This document shows, piece after piece, positions 26,802-35,799 of a stretch of 64,000 nucleotides of DNA. Source of the DNA: Microbacterium sp. USTB-Y (GTDB taxonomy: Bacteria > Actinomycetota > Actinomycetes > Actinomycetales > Microbacteriaceae); NCBI RefSeq assembly GCF_023703415.1, contig NZ_JAGMTU010000004.1, positions 62,001-126,000 of the forward strand, read 5' to 3'. The notes under the pieces were generated by a model. That model saw only the letters and a program-made list of their open reading frames with translations, was not told where the DNA came from and did no database searches. The number at the start of each line of letters is the position of its first letter. Position 1 is the first letter of the stretch. Made by a program: the position numbers and the translations under genes.

Positions 26802-27809
26802 GTGACGGACACCCTGCCGACGGCCCCGAAGACCGAGGCCGTCATCATGCCGAAGATCGCCACCGGCCGCTCCCTCCTCGGGACGGCCTGGCTGCGCATC
26901 AAGCGCAGCAAGATCGCGCTCGTGTCGCTCGGCGTCGTCGTCGCGATCATCCTGTTCGCGCTCCTCGCACCGGTCCTCACCGCGATCGAGGGCCAGGACC
27001 CGTTCACGACGCACACCGGCCCCGACATGCTGGACGACTTCAACACCCCGGGCCTGCCGCTGCCGCAGTTCATCTATCCGTCCGCCCAGCACTGGCTCGG
27101 CGTCGAACCGGGTCTCGGCCGCGACCTCTTCGCACGGCTCGCCTACGGCGCCCAGGTGTCACTGACGATCGCGCTGCTGGCGACGCTGGTCTCGGTCGTG
27201 CTGGGAACGATCCTGGGCGCGGCCGCCGGCTTCTTCGGCGGGAAGGTCGACATGGTCATCAGCCGCCTGATCGACCTGTTCCTCGCCTTCCCGCACCTGC
27301 TCCTGGTGCTCTCGCTCACGCCCATCCTGCAGTCCCGCCTGCGGGGCACCGCACTCGGGCAGGGCAGCTTCGTACCGATCGCCTCCCTCGTGATCATCCT
27401 GGGATTCTTCGGCTGGGCGTATCTCGCCCGCGTCGTCCGCGGCCAGGTGCTCAGCATCCGGGAGCAGGAGTACATCGAGGCCGCGCGCTCCTACGGCGCA
27501 TCCAAGCGCACGATCCTGTTCACCCAGGTCATCCCGAACGTGTCCGGCGTCGTGCTCGTCTACGCGACCATGATGATCCCCACGAACATCTCGGCCGAGG
27601 CCGCGCTCTCCTTCCTCGGAGTCGGCGTCAAGGATCCGACGCCGTCCTGGGGACAGATGCTCAACGCCGCCCAGTCCGGCAACTGGTACCTCGTCGATCC
27701 CTGGTTCCTGTTCGTCCCCGGCATCGCGCTGGTCATCACGGTCCTCGCGTTCAACCTGCTCGGCGACGCCGTGCGCGATGCGCTGGATCCCAAGGCCTCG
27801 CGCAGCTGA
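26802..27809 (+). CDS. peptide/nickel-type ABC transporter permease (DppC-like)
   Basis: 335 aa from GTG 26802 (AAGGAAG upstream). A cytoplasmic N-terminus precedes TM1 (IALVSLGVVVAIILFALLAPVL). A large outer loop with HWLGVEPGLGRDLFARLAYGAQVSL follows, the DppC hallmark. Four to five more helices contain the EAA loop EYIEAARSYGASKRTILFTQVIP. It pairs with the DppB-like permease at 29639. The first gene of a five-gene importer operon, opening from the GntR-operator region. Confidence 0.9.
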   Translation: MTDTLPTAPKTEAVIMPKIATGRSLLGTAWLRIKRSKIALVSLGVVVAIILFALLAPVLTAIEGQDPFTTHTGPDMLDDFNTPGLPLPQFIYPSAQHWLGVEPGLGRDLFARLAYGAQVSLTIALLATLVSVVLGTILGAAAGFFGGKVDMVISRLIDLFLAFPHLLLVLSLTPILQSRLRGTALGQGSFVPIASLVIILGFFGWAYLARVVRGQVLSIREQEYIEAARSYGASKRTILFTQVIPNVSGVVLVYATMMIPTNISAEAALSFLGVGVKDPTPSWGQMLNAAQSGNWYLVDPWFLFVPGIALVITVLAFNLLGDAVRDALDPKASRS

Positions 27810-27851
27810 CCCCTAGTTCGCCCCACCACCCACCCCGAGAAAAGAAGCACC

Positions 27852-29576
27852 ATGAGACACAGTCGTCCCCTGTTCGCCGCCTCCGTCGTGGCCGTCGCGC
27901 TCGCCGTGACCGGCTGCGCGGCCGGATCCGCGCCGAGCGGCTCCGCGTCCGGCTCCTCGAACGCGAACAACCCCTACGCCCCGCACGTCGTGAACGAGGG
28001 CTTCAGCACCAAGGGCGGAAACGTCAACGTGCTGATGTCGAGCGACTTCCAGACGCTCGACCCGGGCAACAGCAACTACGTCCAGACCGCCAACGTCGGT
28101 CAGCTCTACTACCGCACGCTGACCATGGCCAAGGAGACGGCCGGCCAGCCGCCGAAGATCGTCCCCGATCTCGCGACCGACCTCGGCAAGGTCTCCTCGG
28201 ACGGCCTCACCTGGACGTACACGCTCAAGGACGGCCTCAAGTACGAGGACGGATCCCCGATCACCTCCGCCGACATCAAGTACGGCATCGAGCGCACCTT
28301 CGCCCGCGACGTCTACACCCAGGCCCCGCAGGAGCTGAACGCGGTCCTCGACGCGGACACCTACAAGGGCCCGTACACCGGCGGAGACCTCGCCGCCGTG
28401 GAGACCCCGGACGCGAAGACCGTGATCTTCCACCTGAAGCAGCCGTACCCCGACTTCCCCTCGCTCGCATCGCGCTCCAACAGCGCCCCGGTGCCGCAGG
28501 CGAAGGACACCAAGCTCGACTACACGAACCACCCGATCTCGTCGGGGCCGTACATGATCTCGAGCTACGACCGCGGCCGCGAGCTCAAGCTCGTGCGCAA
28601 CCCGAACTGGGACGCGAAGACCGATGAGAACCGCACGGCCCTGCCCGACACGTTCTCCTTCTCGCTGTCCACGGCGCAGGCGACGATCAGCCAGCAGCTC
28701 CTGAGCGACTCCGACCCGACCGCGATCACGCTGGACTCGAACGGCGCCCTGCAGGCCTCGGATGCGGCGCGTCTCACCGATGCGACCATCAAGCCGCGTA
28801 CCGCCGCCGGACTGCTCGGCTGCACCGACGTGCTGAACCTGAACACCACCACGATCACCGATCCGGACGTGCGCCACGCTCTCGCGCTCGCGATGGACCG
28901 CGCCGCGATCCAGGTGCAGTACGGCGGCAAGCGCTTCGGCCAGCTGACGAACTCGTACCTGAACGACGCGCAGGTGGGCTGGATCCCGCCGACGATCGAC
29001 CTCGACCCGAACGGCAAGCCGAAGCTCGACGAGGCGAAGAAGCTCCTGCAGGGCAAGACCGTGCCGAAGACGCTCACCTACGGCTACTCGAACGCCACCG
29101 AGCGGTTCAAGAACCTCGGCACCGTGCTGCAGCAGAACTTCAAGGAGCTCGGCATCGACCTGCAGATGGTCGCGATCCCGGCGCCGAACTACTACACCAC
29201 CCTCGCAGGCGACCAGATGCCGGACATCGCGCGCGCCGGCTGGTGCGGCGGCGCGGCCTCCGCATCGACCCGCACGACGGTCGACCCGAACCTCGGCCCG
29301 AGCCTGGACGGCACGACCTACGGGTTCAGCAACATCTCGCGCTACTTCGACCCCACCATCTCGGGCGAGATGTACAAGCTGCGCGACACCAACGGCTCGT
29401 CCGAGGAGCTCAACACCGAGTGGACGAAGCTCTACAACAAGGCCATGGAGACCTACCCGATCGTGCCGCTGTTCCGCACGTACACCTCGAGCGTCGTCGG
29501 ATCCAAGATCCAGAACGCCCAGGTCGGGTACTTCTTCGGAAGCATCGACCTGTCCACCGTCGGCGTCAAGAACTGA
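27852..29576 (+). CDS. ABC transporter substrate-binding lipoprotein, family 5
   Basis: 574 aa. A lipoprotein signal (VALAVTGC) anchors it to the membrane. The family-5 signature region is LATDLGKVSSDGLTWTYTLKDGLKYEDGSPITSADIKYGIERTF, followed by GPYMISSYDRGRELKLVRNPNWD. Although the family is called oligopeptide or dipeptide binding, many members bind other amphipathic or charged small molecules. Amidohydrolases on both sides suggest the ligand is an amide or heterocycle rather than a peptide. A stable hairpin lies just after the gene. Confidence 0.9.
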   Translation: MRHSRPLFAASVVAVALAVTGCAAGSAPSGSASGSSNANNPYAPHVVNEGFSTKGGNVNVLMSSDFQTLDPGNSNYVQTANVGQLYYRTLTMAKETAGQPPKIVPDLATDLGKVSSDGLTWTYTLKDGLKYEDGSPITSADIKYGIERTFARDVYTQAPQELNAVLDADTYKGPYTGGDLAAVETPDAKTVIFHLKQPYPDFPSLASRSNSAPVPQAKDTKLDYTNHPISSGPYMISSYDRGRELKLVRNPNWDAKTDENRTALPDTFSFSLSTAQATISQQLLSDSDPTAITLDSNGALQASDAARLTDATIKPRTAAGLLGCTDVLNLNTTTITDPDVRHALALAMDRAAIQVQYGGKRFGQLTNSYLNDAQVGWIPPTIDLDPNGKPKLDEAKKLLQGKTVPKTLTYGYSNATERFKNLGTVLQQNFKELGIDLQMVAIPAPNYYTTLAGDQMPDIARAGWCGGAASASTRTTVDPNLGPSLDGTTYGFSNISRYFDPTISGEMYKLRDTNGSSEELNTEWTKLYNKAMETYPIVPLFRTYTSSVVGSKIQNAQVGYFFGSIDLSTVGVKN

Positions 29577-29596
29577 CGCCTCACCCCTGAAAGGAC

Positions 29597-29625
29597 GGGG
29601 CCGGCCGGCAGCATCGGCCGGCCCC
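29597..29625 (+). other. intra-operon RNA hairpin
   Basis: GGGGCCGGCCG and its exact complement, 11 bp around a 7-nt loop, between the binding-protein and permease genes. No U tract follows. This placement usually protects or partially terminates upstream mRNA, giving more binding protein than permease. Confidence 0.6.
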
Positions 29626-29638
29626 GCACGGGACAGCA

Positions 29639-30640
29639 ATGTTCGGATTCCTCGTCCGCCGCGTGGCGGGCCTCGTCATCCTTCTCCTCGTCGTGAGCTT
29701 CGTCACGTTCGCGCTCTTCCAGATCGGCCCCTCCGACCCCGCGGCGGCCGCCTGCGGGCAGGAGTGCACGCCCGAGCGCATCGAGCAGGCGCGCATCGCG
29801 CTCGGCATGGACAAGCCCTTCTTCGTGCAGTACTTCGCCTACCTCTCCGGCTTCATCGGCCCGCGGATGATCGGCGCCCCCGGCGCGGAGCAGCTCTGCG
29901 CCTGGCCGTGCCTGGGCAAGTCTTTCCAGACCAACGAGAACGTCACCGACGTGCTCGCCCGCGCCCTCCCGTACACGCTGTCGATCGCGGTCGGCGCCGT
30001 CGTGCTGTGGACGATCGCCGGCGTGGGGCTCGGCCTGCTGGCTGCGCTGCGCAAGGGCAGGCCGACGGACAAGATCATCGTCGGCGCCGCCTCGGTGGGG
30101 GTCTCGCTGCCGATCCCCGTCACCGGTCTCCTGCTGCTGCTCGTCTTCGTCAGCACCCTGCACTGGCTGCCGTTCACCAGCAACCAGATCTTCAGCCCCG
30201 CCGGCCCCGAGGGCCCGGCCGCCTGGTTCACGAACTACCTGCTGCCCTGGATCGCGCTCGCGGTGCTGTTCAGCGCGCAGTACATCCGCATCACCCGCAA
30301 CAACATGATCGAGACGTTCGGCGAGGACTTCATGCGCACCGCCCGCGCCAAGGGTCTCGGACGGCGCGCCATCGTGTTCCGGCACGGCGTCCGCGCCGGC
30401 ATCACCCCGATCGTCACGATGCTCGGCCTCGACATCGGCGCGCTCCTCGGCGGCGCCGTGCTCACCGAGCAGATCTTCTCCGTCCCCGGCCTCGGATTCA
30501 CCGCGGTGCACGCGGCCGTGGCCGGCGACCTGCCCGTGACGATGGCGATCACCATGCTCGCCGCGTTCTTCATCATCACCGCCAACGTCATCGTCGACCT
30601 GGTCTACGCCGGCATCGACCCCAGAGTGAGGATCAGCTGA
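29639..30640 (+). CDS. peptide/nickel-type ABC transporter permease (DppB-like)
   Basis: 333 aa. N-terminal TM1 FLVRRVAGLVILLLVVSFVTFALFQIGPSDPA is typical of DppB proteins. Then come a long outer loop and five further helices. The EAA loop is DFMRTARAKGLGRRAIVFRHGVR, and the C-terminus ends in VYAGIDPRVRIS. An outer loop of ~60 residues with three Cys (AACGQECT, LCAWPC) is longer than usual. The stop overlaps the ATG of the ATPase as TGATG. Confidence 0.9.
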   Translation: MFGFLVRRVAGLVILLLVVSFVTFALFQIGPSDPAAAACGQECTPERIEQARIALGMDKPFFVQYFAYLSGFIGPRMIGAPGAEQLCAWPCLGKSFQTNENVTDVLARALPYTLSIAVGAVVLWTIAGVGLGLLAALRKGRPTDKIIVGAASVGVSLPIPVTGLLLLLVFVSTLHWLPFTSNQIFSPAGPEGPAAWFTNYLLPWIALAVLFSAQYIRITRNNMIETFGEDFMRTARAKGLGRRAIVFRHGVRAGITPIVTMLGLDIGALLGGAVLTEQIFSVPGLGFTAVHAAVAGDLPVTMAITMLAAFFIITANVIVDLVYAGIDPRVRIS

Positions 30641-31668
30641 TGGCCTCCCCCTTCCTGGACATCCGCGACCTGCGGGTGGACTTCCCCACGGACGACGGGC
30701 TCGTGCACGCCGTCAACGGCATGGATCTCACCCTCGAGCGCGGCGACACGATCGGCATCGTGGGCGAATCCGGATCCGGCAAGACGGTCACCAGCCAGAC
30801 CCTGATGGGACTGCTCAAGGGGACCAGCGCGCGGGTCAGCGGGCAGATCCTCTTCGAGGGGACCGACCTCGTGCCGCTCAGCGAGAACGAGATGCGCCCC
30901 TACCGGGGCCGCAAGATCGGCATGATCTTCCAGGATCCGCTGTCGGCCATGCACCCCTTCTACACGGTCGGCACGCAGATCGCCGAGGCGTACCGCGTGC
31001 ACAACGCCGTGAGCGCGAAGGCGGCCAGGGCCCAGGCGATCGACATGCTCGCGCGGGTCGGGATCCCGGATCCGGTCTCCCGCTACGACTCCTACCCGCA
31101 CGAGTTCTCGGGCGGCATGCGGCAGCGTGCGATGATCGCGATGGCCCTGATCTGCGAGCCGGAGCTCCTCATCGCCGACGAGCCCACCACGGCACTGGAC
31201 GTGACCGTCCAGGCGCAGATCCTGGACCTCATCGCCTCGCTCCAGCAGGAGACCGGATCCGCGGTCGTCTACGTCACGCACGACCTCGGCGTCGTCGCCG
31301 AGGTCTGCCAGCGCGTCGTCGTCATGTACGGCGGTCAGTGCGTCGAGCACGCCACGGTGCAGGACGCGTTCGCGCACACCGCCCACCCGTACACGAAGGG
31401 GCTGCTCGCCTCGATGCCCTCGATGGCGGACGACGCCGGCAGGCTCACGCCGATCCCGGGGTTCCCGCCCTCTCTGCTGAACCTTCCGCAGGGCTGCCTG
31501 TTCGCCGAGCGCTGCCCGGTGCGGCACCTGGTGCCCGGGGATCGCTGCATCACCGAGCGGCCGGAGCTGCACGGGGCCGGATCGCACCGCTCCCGGTGCC
31601 ACCTGTCCGAGAACCTCGGCGTCGCGGATGCCCCCGGCGCCCCCACGATGACGGAGGCCGCACGATGA
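30640..31668 (+). CDS. ABC transporter ATP-binding protein (DppD-like)
   Basis: 342 aa. Walker [10 protein letters not shown]-loop [10 protein letters not shown], signature [12 protein letters not shown], Walker [13 protein letters not shown] and H-loop YVTHD are intact. The C-terminal oligopeptide/dipeptide domain carries a Cys cluster ([16 protein letters not shown]) that could bind an iron-sulphur cluster as in DppD. It is translationally coupled to both neighbours. Confidence 0.93.
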   Translation: MASPFLDIRDLRVDFPTDDGLVHAVNGMDLTLERGDTIGIVGESGSGKTVTSQTLMGLLKGTSARVSGQILFEGTDLVPLSENEMRPYRGRKIGMIFQDPLSAMHPFYTVGTQIAEAYRVHNAVSAKAARAQAIDMLARVGIPDPVSRYDSYPHEFSGGMRQRAMIAMALICEPELLIADEPTTALDVTVQAQILDLIASLQQETGSAVVYVTHDLGVVAEVCQRVVVMYGGQCVEHATVQDAFAHTAHPYTKGLLASMPSMADDAGRLTPIPGFPPSLLNLPQGCLFAERCPVRHLVPGDRCITERPELHGAGSHRSRCHLSENLGVADAPGAPTMTEAAR

Positions 31669-32690
31669 GCGCACCGCTGCTGCAGGTCGAGTCCCTCACC
31701 AAGCACTTCTCCGTGTCGAAGGGCTTCCTCCGCCCGAAGAGCACCGTGCGCGCCGTCGACGGGGTCTCGTTCAGCCTCGAGCGCGGCCAGACGCTGGGCC
31801 TCGTCGGCGAGTCCGGGTGCGGCAAGTCGACGACGGGCCGCCTGCTCATGCGCCTGCTGACGCCGACCGCCGGCAGCATCCGACTCGACGGCGCCGACGT
31901 CGCGGGGCTCACCGGGTCCGAGCTGCAGGACTTCCGCCGGCGGGTGCAGATGGTGTTCCAGAATCCGGCATCGTCGCTGAACCCCCGACAGAGCGTGGGC
32001 GCCGCGATCGCCGCGCCGCTGCGCGCGCAGGGCATCGCCCCGAAGGAGGGCCTGAAGGTGCGCGTGCAGTCGCTCATGGATCGCGTCGGGCTGCGGCCGG
32101 AGCACTACAACCGCTTCCCTCATGAGTTCTCCGGCGGGCAGAAGCAGCGCGTCGGGATCGCCCGCGCGCTCGCGCTCGAACCCGACGTGGTGATCTGCGA
32201 CGAGCCCGTCTCGGCGCTGGACGTGTCGGTGCAGGCGCAGGTGATCAACCTGCTCCAGGACATCCAGGACGACACCGGGATCTCCTACGTGTTCATCGCC
32301 CACGACCTCTCCGTCGTCAAGCACTTCGCGAACGATGTGGCCGTGATGTACCTCGGGAAGATCATGGAGATCGGCACCAGGGACGAGGTGTTCGACGCGC
32401 CCCGGCATCCCTACACGCAGTCGCTGCTGTCGTCGGTGCCCTCGCCGGACCCGAACGCCGACCGCAGCGGACGCATCCGCCTGTCCGGAGACCTGCCGCA
32501 CCCGTCGAACCCGCCGAGCGGCTGCGTGTTCCGCACGCGCTGCCCCGTGTTCGCCCTCCTCGACGAGGAGAGGAAGAGGATGTGCGTGGAGCAGGTGCCC
32601 ACCGGCGCCGTCGCCTGCCACCACCCCGCCGAGGCCGCCGCGTTCGCGGCGAGCTCCCCCGAAGAGAGGAAGATCCTTGCTGATTCGTGA
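31665..32690 (+). CDS. ABC transporter ATP-binding protein (DppF-like)
   Basis: 341 aa. Walker A GESGCGKST, Q-loop FQNPASSLNPR, signature FSGGQKQRVGIARAL, Walker B VVICDEPVSALD and H-loop FIAHDLSVV. The C-terminal oligopeptide domain has CVFRTRCPVF and a final His/Cys pair (ACHHP). Overlaps DppD by 4 bp and the amidohydrolase by 14 bp. Confidence 0.93.
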   Translation: MSAPLLQVESLTKHFSVSKGFLRPKSTVRAVDGVSFSLERGQTLGLVGESGCGKSTTGRLLMRLLTPTAGSIRLDGADVAGLTGSELQDFRRRVQMVFQNPASSLNPRQSVGAAIAAPLRAQGIAPKEGLKVRVQSLMDRVGLRPEHYNRFPHEFSGGQKQRVGIARALALEPDVVICDEPVSALDVSVQAQVINLLQDIQDDTGISYVFIAHDLSVVKHFANDVAVMYLGKIMEIGTRDEVFDAPRHPYTQSLLSSVPSPDPNADRSGRIRLSGDLPHPSNPPSGCVFRTRCPVFALLDEERKRMCVEQVPTGAVACHHPAEAAAFAASSPEERKILADS

Positions 32691-33888
32691 CGCCCGCCCC
32701 TGGGGCGGCCCCGCATCCGACGTCGTGATCGAGGACGGCCGCATCGCCGCCGTGCGCCCCCACGATGAGAGCGTCCCGCTCGGGGCAGGAGACGTCGACG
32801 GTCGCGGCCGGCTGCTGCTGCCCTCGTTCAGCGACGTGCACGTGCACCTGGACTCCTCGCGCATCGGGCTTCCGTTCCGGGAGCACACGGGCGCCCCCGG
32901 GGTGTGGGCGATGATGATGAACGACCGCCGCAACTGGCGCAACACCGACGTGCCCCATGCCGAGATCGTCGCCGGGACCCTGGAGACGATGATCGCGCGC
33001 GGCACCACCCGGGTCCGGTCGTACGCGCAGGTCGACGTGGACTGCAAGCTGGAGAAGTTCGACTCGGTGATGGCCGCCAAGGAGAAGTTCGCCGGAGCCG
33101 CCGAAGTGCAGGTCATGACGTTCCCGCAGGCCGGGATCCTGCTCGAGGAGGGCACCGTCGACTATCTCGAGGAGTCCCTCAAGCAGGGCGCCGACGTCAT
33201 GGGCGGGATCGACCCCTCCCAGCTCGACCGCGACCCGGTGCGCCACCTCGACGTCGTGTTCGGTCTCGCCGAGAAGTACCAGGTCGAGGTGGACATCCAC
33301 CTGCACGAACCCGGACACCTCGGCGTGTTCAGCACCGACCTCGTGCTCGAGCGGGTGCGGGCTCTGGGCATGCAGGGCAAGGTCACCCTGTCGCACGCCT
33401 ACGAGCTCGGCGGCGTGGACGAGGCCACGAGTCGCCGCCTGATCGAGGAGTTCGCCGAACTCGACATCGCCATGGCGAGCGTCGCCCCGGCCGCGCGCAA
33501 CCAGCTCTCGCTCGTCGCCCTCACCGAGGCGGGCGTGCGCTTCGGGCTCGGCGAGGACGGCCAGCGCGACTACTGGAGCCCCTACGGCAACGGCGACATG
33601 CTGGACCGCACCTGGCAGCTCGCGTTCACCAACAACTTCCGCCGCGACGAGCACATCGAGATGTGCCTGGCCATCGCGACGATGGGCGGAGCCGCCATCA
33701 TGTCGCACGACGTGCCGCGCCTGGCGGGAGCGAAGGACCGCCCCGGCACGGCGATCGGCGACCGGGCCGACCTGCTGCTCGTGGACGGGCAGACCCCCAC
33801 CAGCGCCGTGATGGACCGCGGCACCGACCGGACCGTCCTGCACGACGGACGCGTCGTCGCCGATGGGCTCCGTGTCCTCGCGAGCTGA
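32677..33888 (+). CDS. cytosine deaminase-like amidohydrolase
   Basis: 403 aa. Metal-site motifs are all present: HxH in SDVHVHLDS, IHLHEPG, LSHAYEL, and the Asp region GLGEDGQRDYWSPYGNGDML, which resembles the GSDNxRDPxxPxGxxDML of CodA-type deaminases. A cytosolic zinc or iron hydrolase acting on a pyrimidine-like ring, creatinine-like ring or cyclic amide is expected. The start is TTG 32677 with GAGAGGAAG at good spacing, 14 bp inside the preceding gene. With the importer upstream it probably acts on the imported substrate. Confidence 0.87.
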   Translation: MLIRDARPWGGPASDVVIEDGRIAAVRPHDESVPLGAGDVDGRGRLLLPSFSDVHVHLDSSRIGLPFREHTGAPGVWAMMMNDRRNWRNTDVPHAEIVAGTLETMIARGTTRVRSYAQVDVDCKLEKFDSVMAAKEKFAGAAEVQVMTFPQAGILLEEGTVDYLEESLKQGADVMGGIDPSQLDRDPVRHLDVVFGLAEKYQVEVDIHLHEPGHLGVFSTDLVLERVRALGMQGKVTLSHAYELGGVDEATSRRLIEEFAELDIAMASVAPAARNQLSLVALTEAGVRFGLGEDGQRDYWSPYGNGDMLDRTWQLAFTNNFRRDEHIEMCLAIATMGGAAIMSHDVPRLAGAKDRPGTAIGDRADLLLVDGQTPTSAVMDRGTDRTVLHDGRVVADGLRVLAS

Positions 33889-35107
33889 TCGGGTCGACGG
33901 CCATGTCGTCCCGGCCGGGCGCGCGGGGGGCCGCGCCCGGCCCGCGCCGACGGGGACCGCCGCCCGAGCCCTCGCGCTCGGCGCCGCGCTCCTCGTCGGC
34001 GTCAATCTGAGACCGGCGATCACCTCGGTCTCCGCGCTGCTGGATCAGGCGACGAGCGAGTTCGGCCTGGGCGGAGTGGAGCGCAGCCTCCTCGCGACGC
34101 TTCCCGTGATCGCCTTCGGTCTCACCGCGTTGCTCGGGCCGCTGCTGGCGCGGCGGTTCGGGACGACCCGCGCGATCCTCGGCGCGATGTCGGCGCTCGC
34201 CGCGGGCCTCGTGCTGCGCGTCCTCAGCGGGTGGATGCTGCTGCCGGGCACGTTCCTCGCGGGGGCGGCGATCATGGTCGCCGCGACGCTGCTGCCGCCG
34301 TACCTCAAGGCGCTCGGCGCGAGCGGGCTCTGGGTGGGCCTCAGCAGCATGTCCTTCGGCATCGGCGCGGCGCTCGGCGCCGGACTCGCCGTGCCCCTGG
34401 ATGAGGCGTTCGGCCTGCGCCCGGCCCTCGCCGCCTGGAGCGTGCTCGCGGTGCTCGCCGCGCTGGCGATGCTCGCCGTGGGCCGCGGATCGGCGGCCAC
34501 CGCGCCGATCCGGGAGCCGGTCTCCATTCCCGCCGAGGCACGGGTGTCCGTCGCCGTGATGACGGCGGTCTTCTCGCTGCAGGCGCTGCTGTACTTCGCC
34601 GTCACCACCTGGCTTCCGTTGATGCTGTCCTCGCACGGCGAATCGCGGGCGGCCGCGGGCGGGCTCCTGGGCTGGTTCAGCCTGATCGGGCTCGTGCCGA
34701 CCCTGGTGGCGCCGGTGATCGCGCGCCGGCGCCGGATACTGACCTGGTTCGGTCCCGGCCTCGGTCTCGTCATGGCGGCGGGCTTCGTGTGGTTCGCCCT
34801 GGACGGCGGTCATGATCCGGTGGTCGTGACGGTGCTCGGGATCGTGCAGAACGCCGGCTTCGGGCTCGCCATGGGGCTGCTCGTCAGCCTCGCCGCCGAC
34901 GAGTCGTCCGCGGGGATCCTCTCGGCGATCGCCCAGGGCGCGGGCTATGCCGTCGCCGGCATCGGAAGCCTGCTGCTCGGCGTCGTCCACGACGCGACCG
35001 GCACCTGGACGCCGAGTCTGCTGATCATGGCGGTCTGCGCGCTGCTGCTCGCGGGATCCGTGGCGCTTGTGATCCGCCGCCGTCCGGTGTCGCTGATCCG
35101 GCGCTGA
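33863..35107 (+). CDS. MFS transporter, CynX/NimT family
   Basis: 414 aa, about twelve membrane helices. The first has the family signature LLVGVNLRPAITSVSALL. Members carry cyanate (CynX) or export nitroimidazoles (NimT). The ATG is 26 bp inside the deaminase gene, so it belongs to the same operon. A carrier for small N-containing anions or heterocycles fits an amidohydrolase pathway: it could export a product or toxic intermediate. It ends before the palindrome at 35131. Confidence 0.87.
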   Translation: MGSVSSRADRVDGHVVPAGRAGGRARPAPTGTAARALALGAALLVGVNLRPAITSVSALLDQATSEFGLGGVERSLLATLPVIAFGLTALLGPLLARRFGTTRAILGAMSALAAGLVLRVLSGWMLLPGTFLAGAAIMVAATLLPPYLKALGASGLWVGLSSMSFGIGAALGAGLAVPLDEAFGLRPALAAWSVLAVLAALAMLAVGRGSAATAPIREPVSIPAEARVSVAVMTAVFSLQALLYFAVTTWLPLMLSSHGESRAAAGGLLGWFSLIGLVPTLVAPVIARRRRILTWFGPGLGLVMAAGFVWFALDGGHDPVVVTVLGIVQNAGFGLAMGLLVSLAADESSAGILSAIAQGAGYAVAGIGSLLLGVVHDATGTWTPSLLIMAVCALLLAGSVALVIRRRPVSLIRR

Positions 35108-35130
35108 CCACGCCGTCGCGTCCGCTGCGC

Positions 35131-35200
35131 CGCGAGAACCACCTCCTGCACGAGAGACGACGTCTGATGTGATGTCTCGCGCAGGACGTGGTTTCTCGCG
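35131..35200. repeat. imperfect intergenic palindrome
   Basis: Arms at 35131-35158 and 35174-35200 share CGCGAGAA, CCAC, TCCTGC and CGAGA blocks with two mismatches and two small indels, around a 15-nt loop. It lies between convergent genes (ends 35107 and 35223). A bidirectional terminator or REP-like element is possible. Confidence 0.6.
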
Positions 35201-35222
35201 CGGATGCCGATCGCGAGCGGGA

Positions 35223-35537
35223 TCAGATGTCGGGTCTGCCACCGGCGACGATGTCCCTCAGCGCCTGCACGTGCGCCTCGAACGCCCGCTCACCGGACGC
35301 TGTGGCGCGCACCCAGGTACGCGGCCGGGTGCCAACCTGCCCCTTCCTGCTGACGACGTAGCCGGCGTCCGACAGCGCGGCGATCGCCTTGCTCACCGCG
35401 GAGTCGTTCGCCTGCAGCACGTGCGCGAGCGTCGCGAAGTCCATCTCCACGCCATCGCGCAGGGCAGCCATCATCGAGAAGCGGATCGCGCCGGCGAAGG
35501 TGTCATCGAGGCGCATTCGCGGATGCGGCTCAGTCAT
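35223..35537 (-). CDS. small winged-helix transcriptional regulator (HTH_34 type)
   Basis: 104 aa from ATG 35537. The sequence matches the MarR-like/HTH_34 regulators: HPRMRLDDTFAGAIRFSMMAAL, then VEMDFATLAHVLQANDSAVSKAIAALSDAGYVVSRKG (recognition helix and wing) and GTRPRTWVRATASGERAF. It is the last gene of a three-gene minus-strand operon with overlapping starts and stops (ATGA). The likely targets are the twin CTTTCC-N4-GGAAAG palindromes upstream of the operon. Confidence 0.85.
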   Translation of the reverse strand: MTEPHPRMRLDDTFAGAIRFSMMAALRDGVEMDFATLAHVLQANDSAVSKAIAALSDAGYVVSRKGQVGTRPRTWVRATASGERAFEAHVQALRDIVAGGRPDI

Positions 35538-35799
35538 CGCGACCGGCCGGCCAGAGCGCCGCGACGACGAAGAGCGCCAGGATCGCGCCCGCGGCGATGC
35601 CACCGATCGTGCCGCCGTGCAACGGGGTCGCGAATGCCGGAATCGGCGCGACGCAGGTGATCACGGCGGAGATCGCGAACGCCGTCGATTGCGGGGGACG
35701 CCATGCCGCACCGATCGCGGGCACCGCGTCGAGCGCGGCCTGCGCGGCGAGCCGCTCGTGCATGCCGTCCGTGTCGTCGATGCGGCGCTCCTCAGTCAT
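35530..35799 (-). CDS. small two-helix membrane protein
   Basis: 89 aa. After an acidic N-terminus come two hydrophobic segments (AFAISAVITCVAPIPAFATPL; GIAAGAILALFVVAALWPA). No family recognised. Both ends overlap neighbouring genes by 8 bp, so it is an integral member of the operon with the regulator and the larger membrane protein. Possible signal relay or partner of the 296-aa protein. Confidence 0.7.
   Translation of the reverse strand: MTEERRIDDTDGMHERLAAQAALDAVPAIGAAWRPPQSTAFAISAVITCVAPIPAFATPLHGGTIGGIAAGAILALFVVAALWPAGRDD

Noticed and set aside
25224..27809. 861-codon plus-strand frame ending in the DppC-like permease
   Set aside because: Its first 520 codons are antisense to the amidohydrolase. 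The permease starts at GTG 26802.
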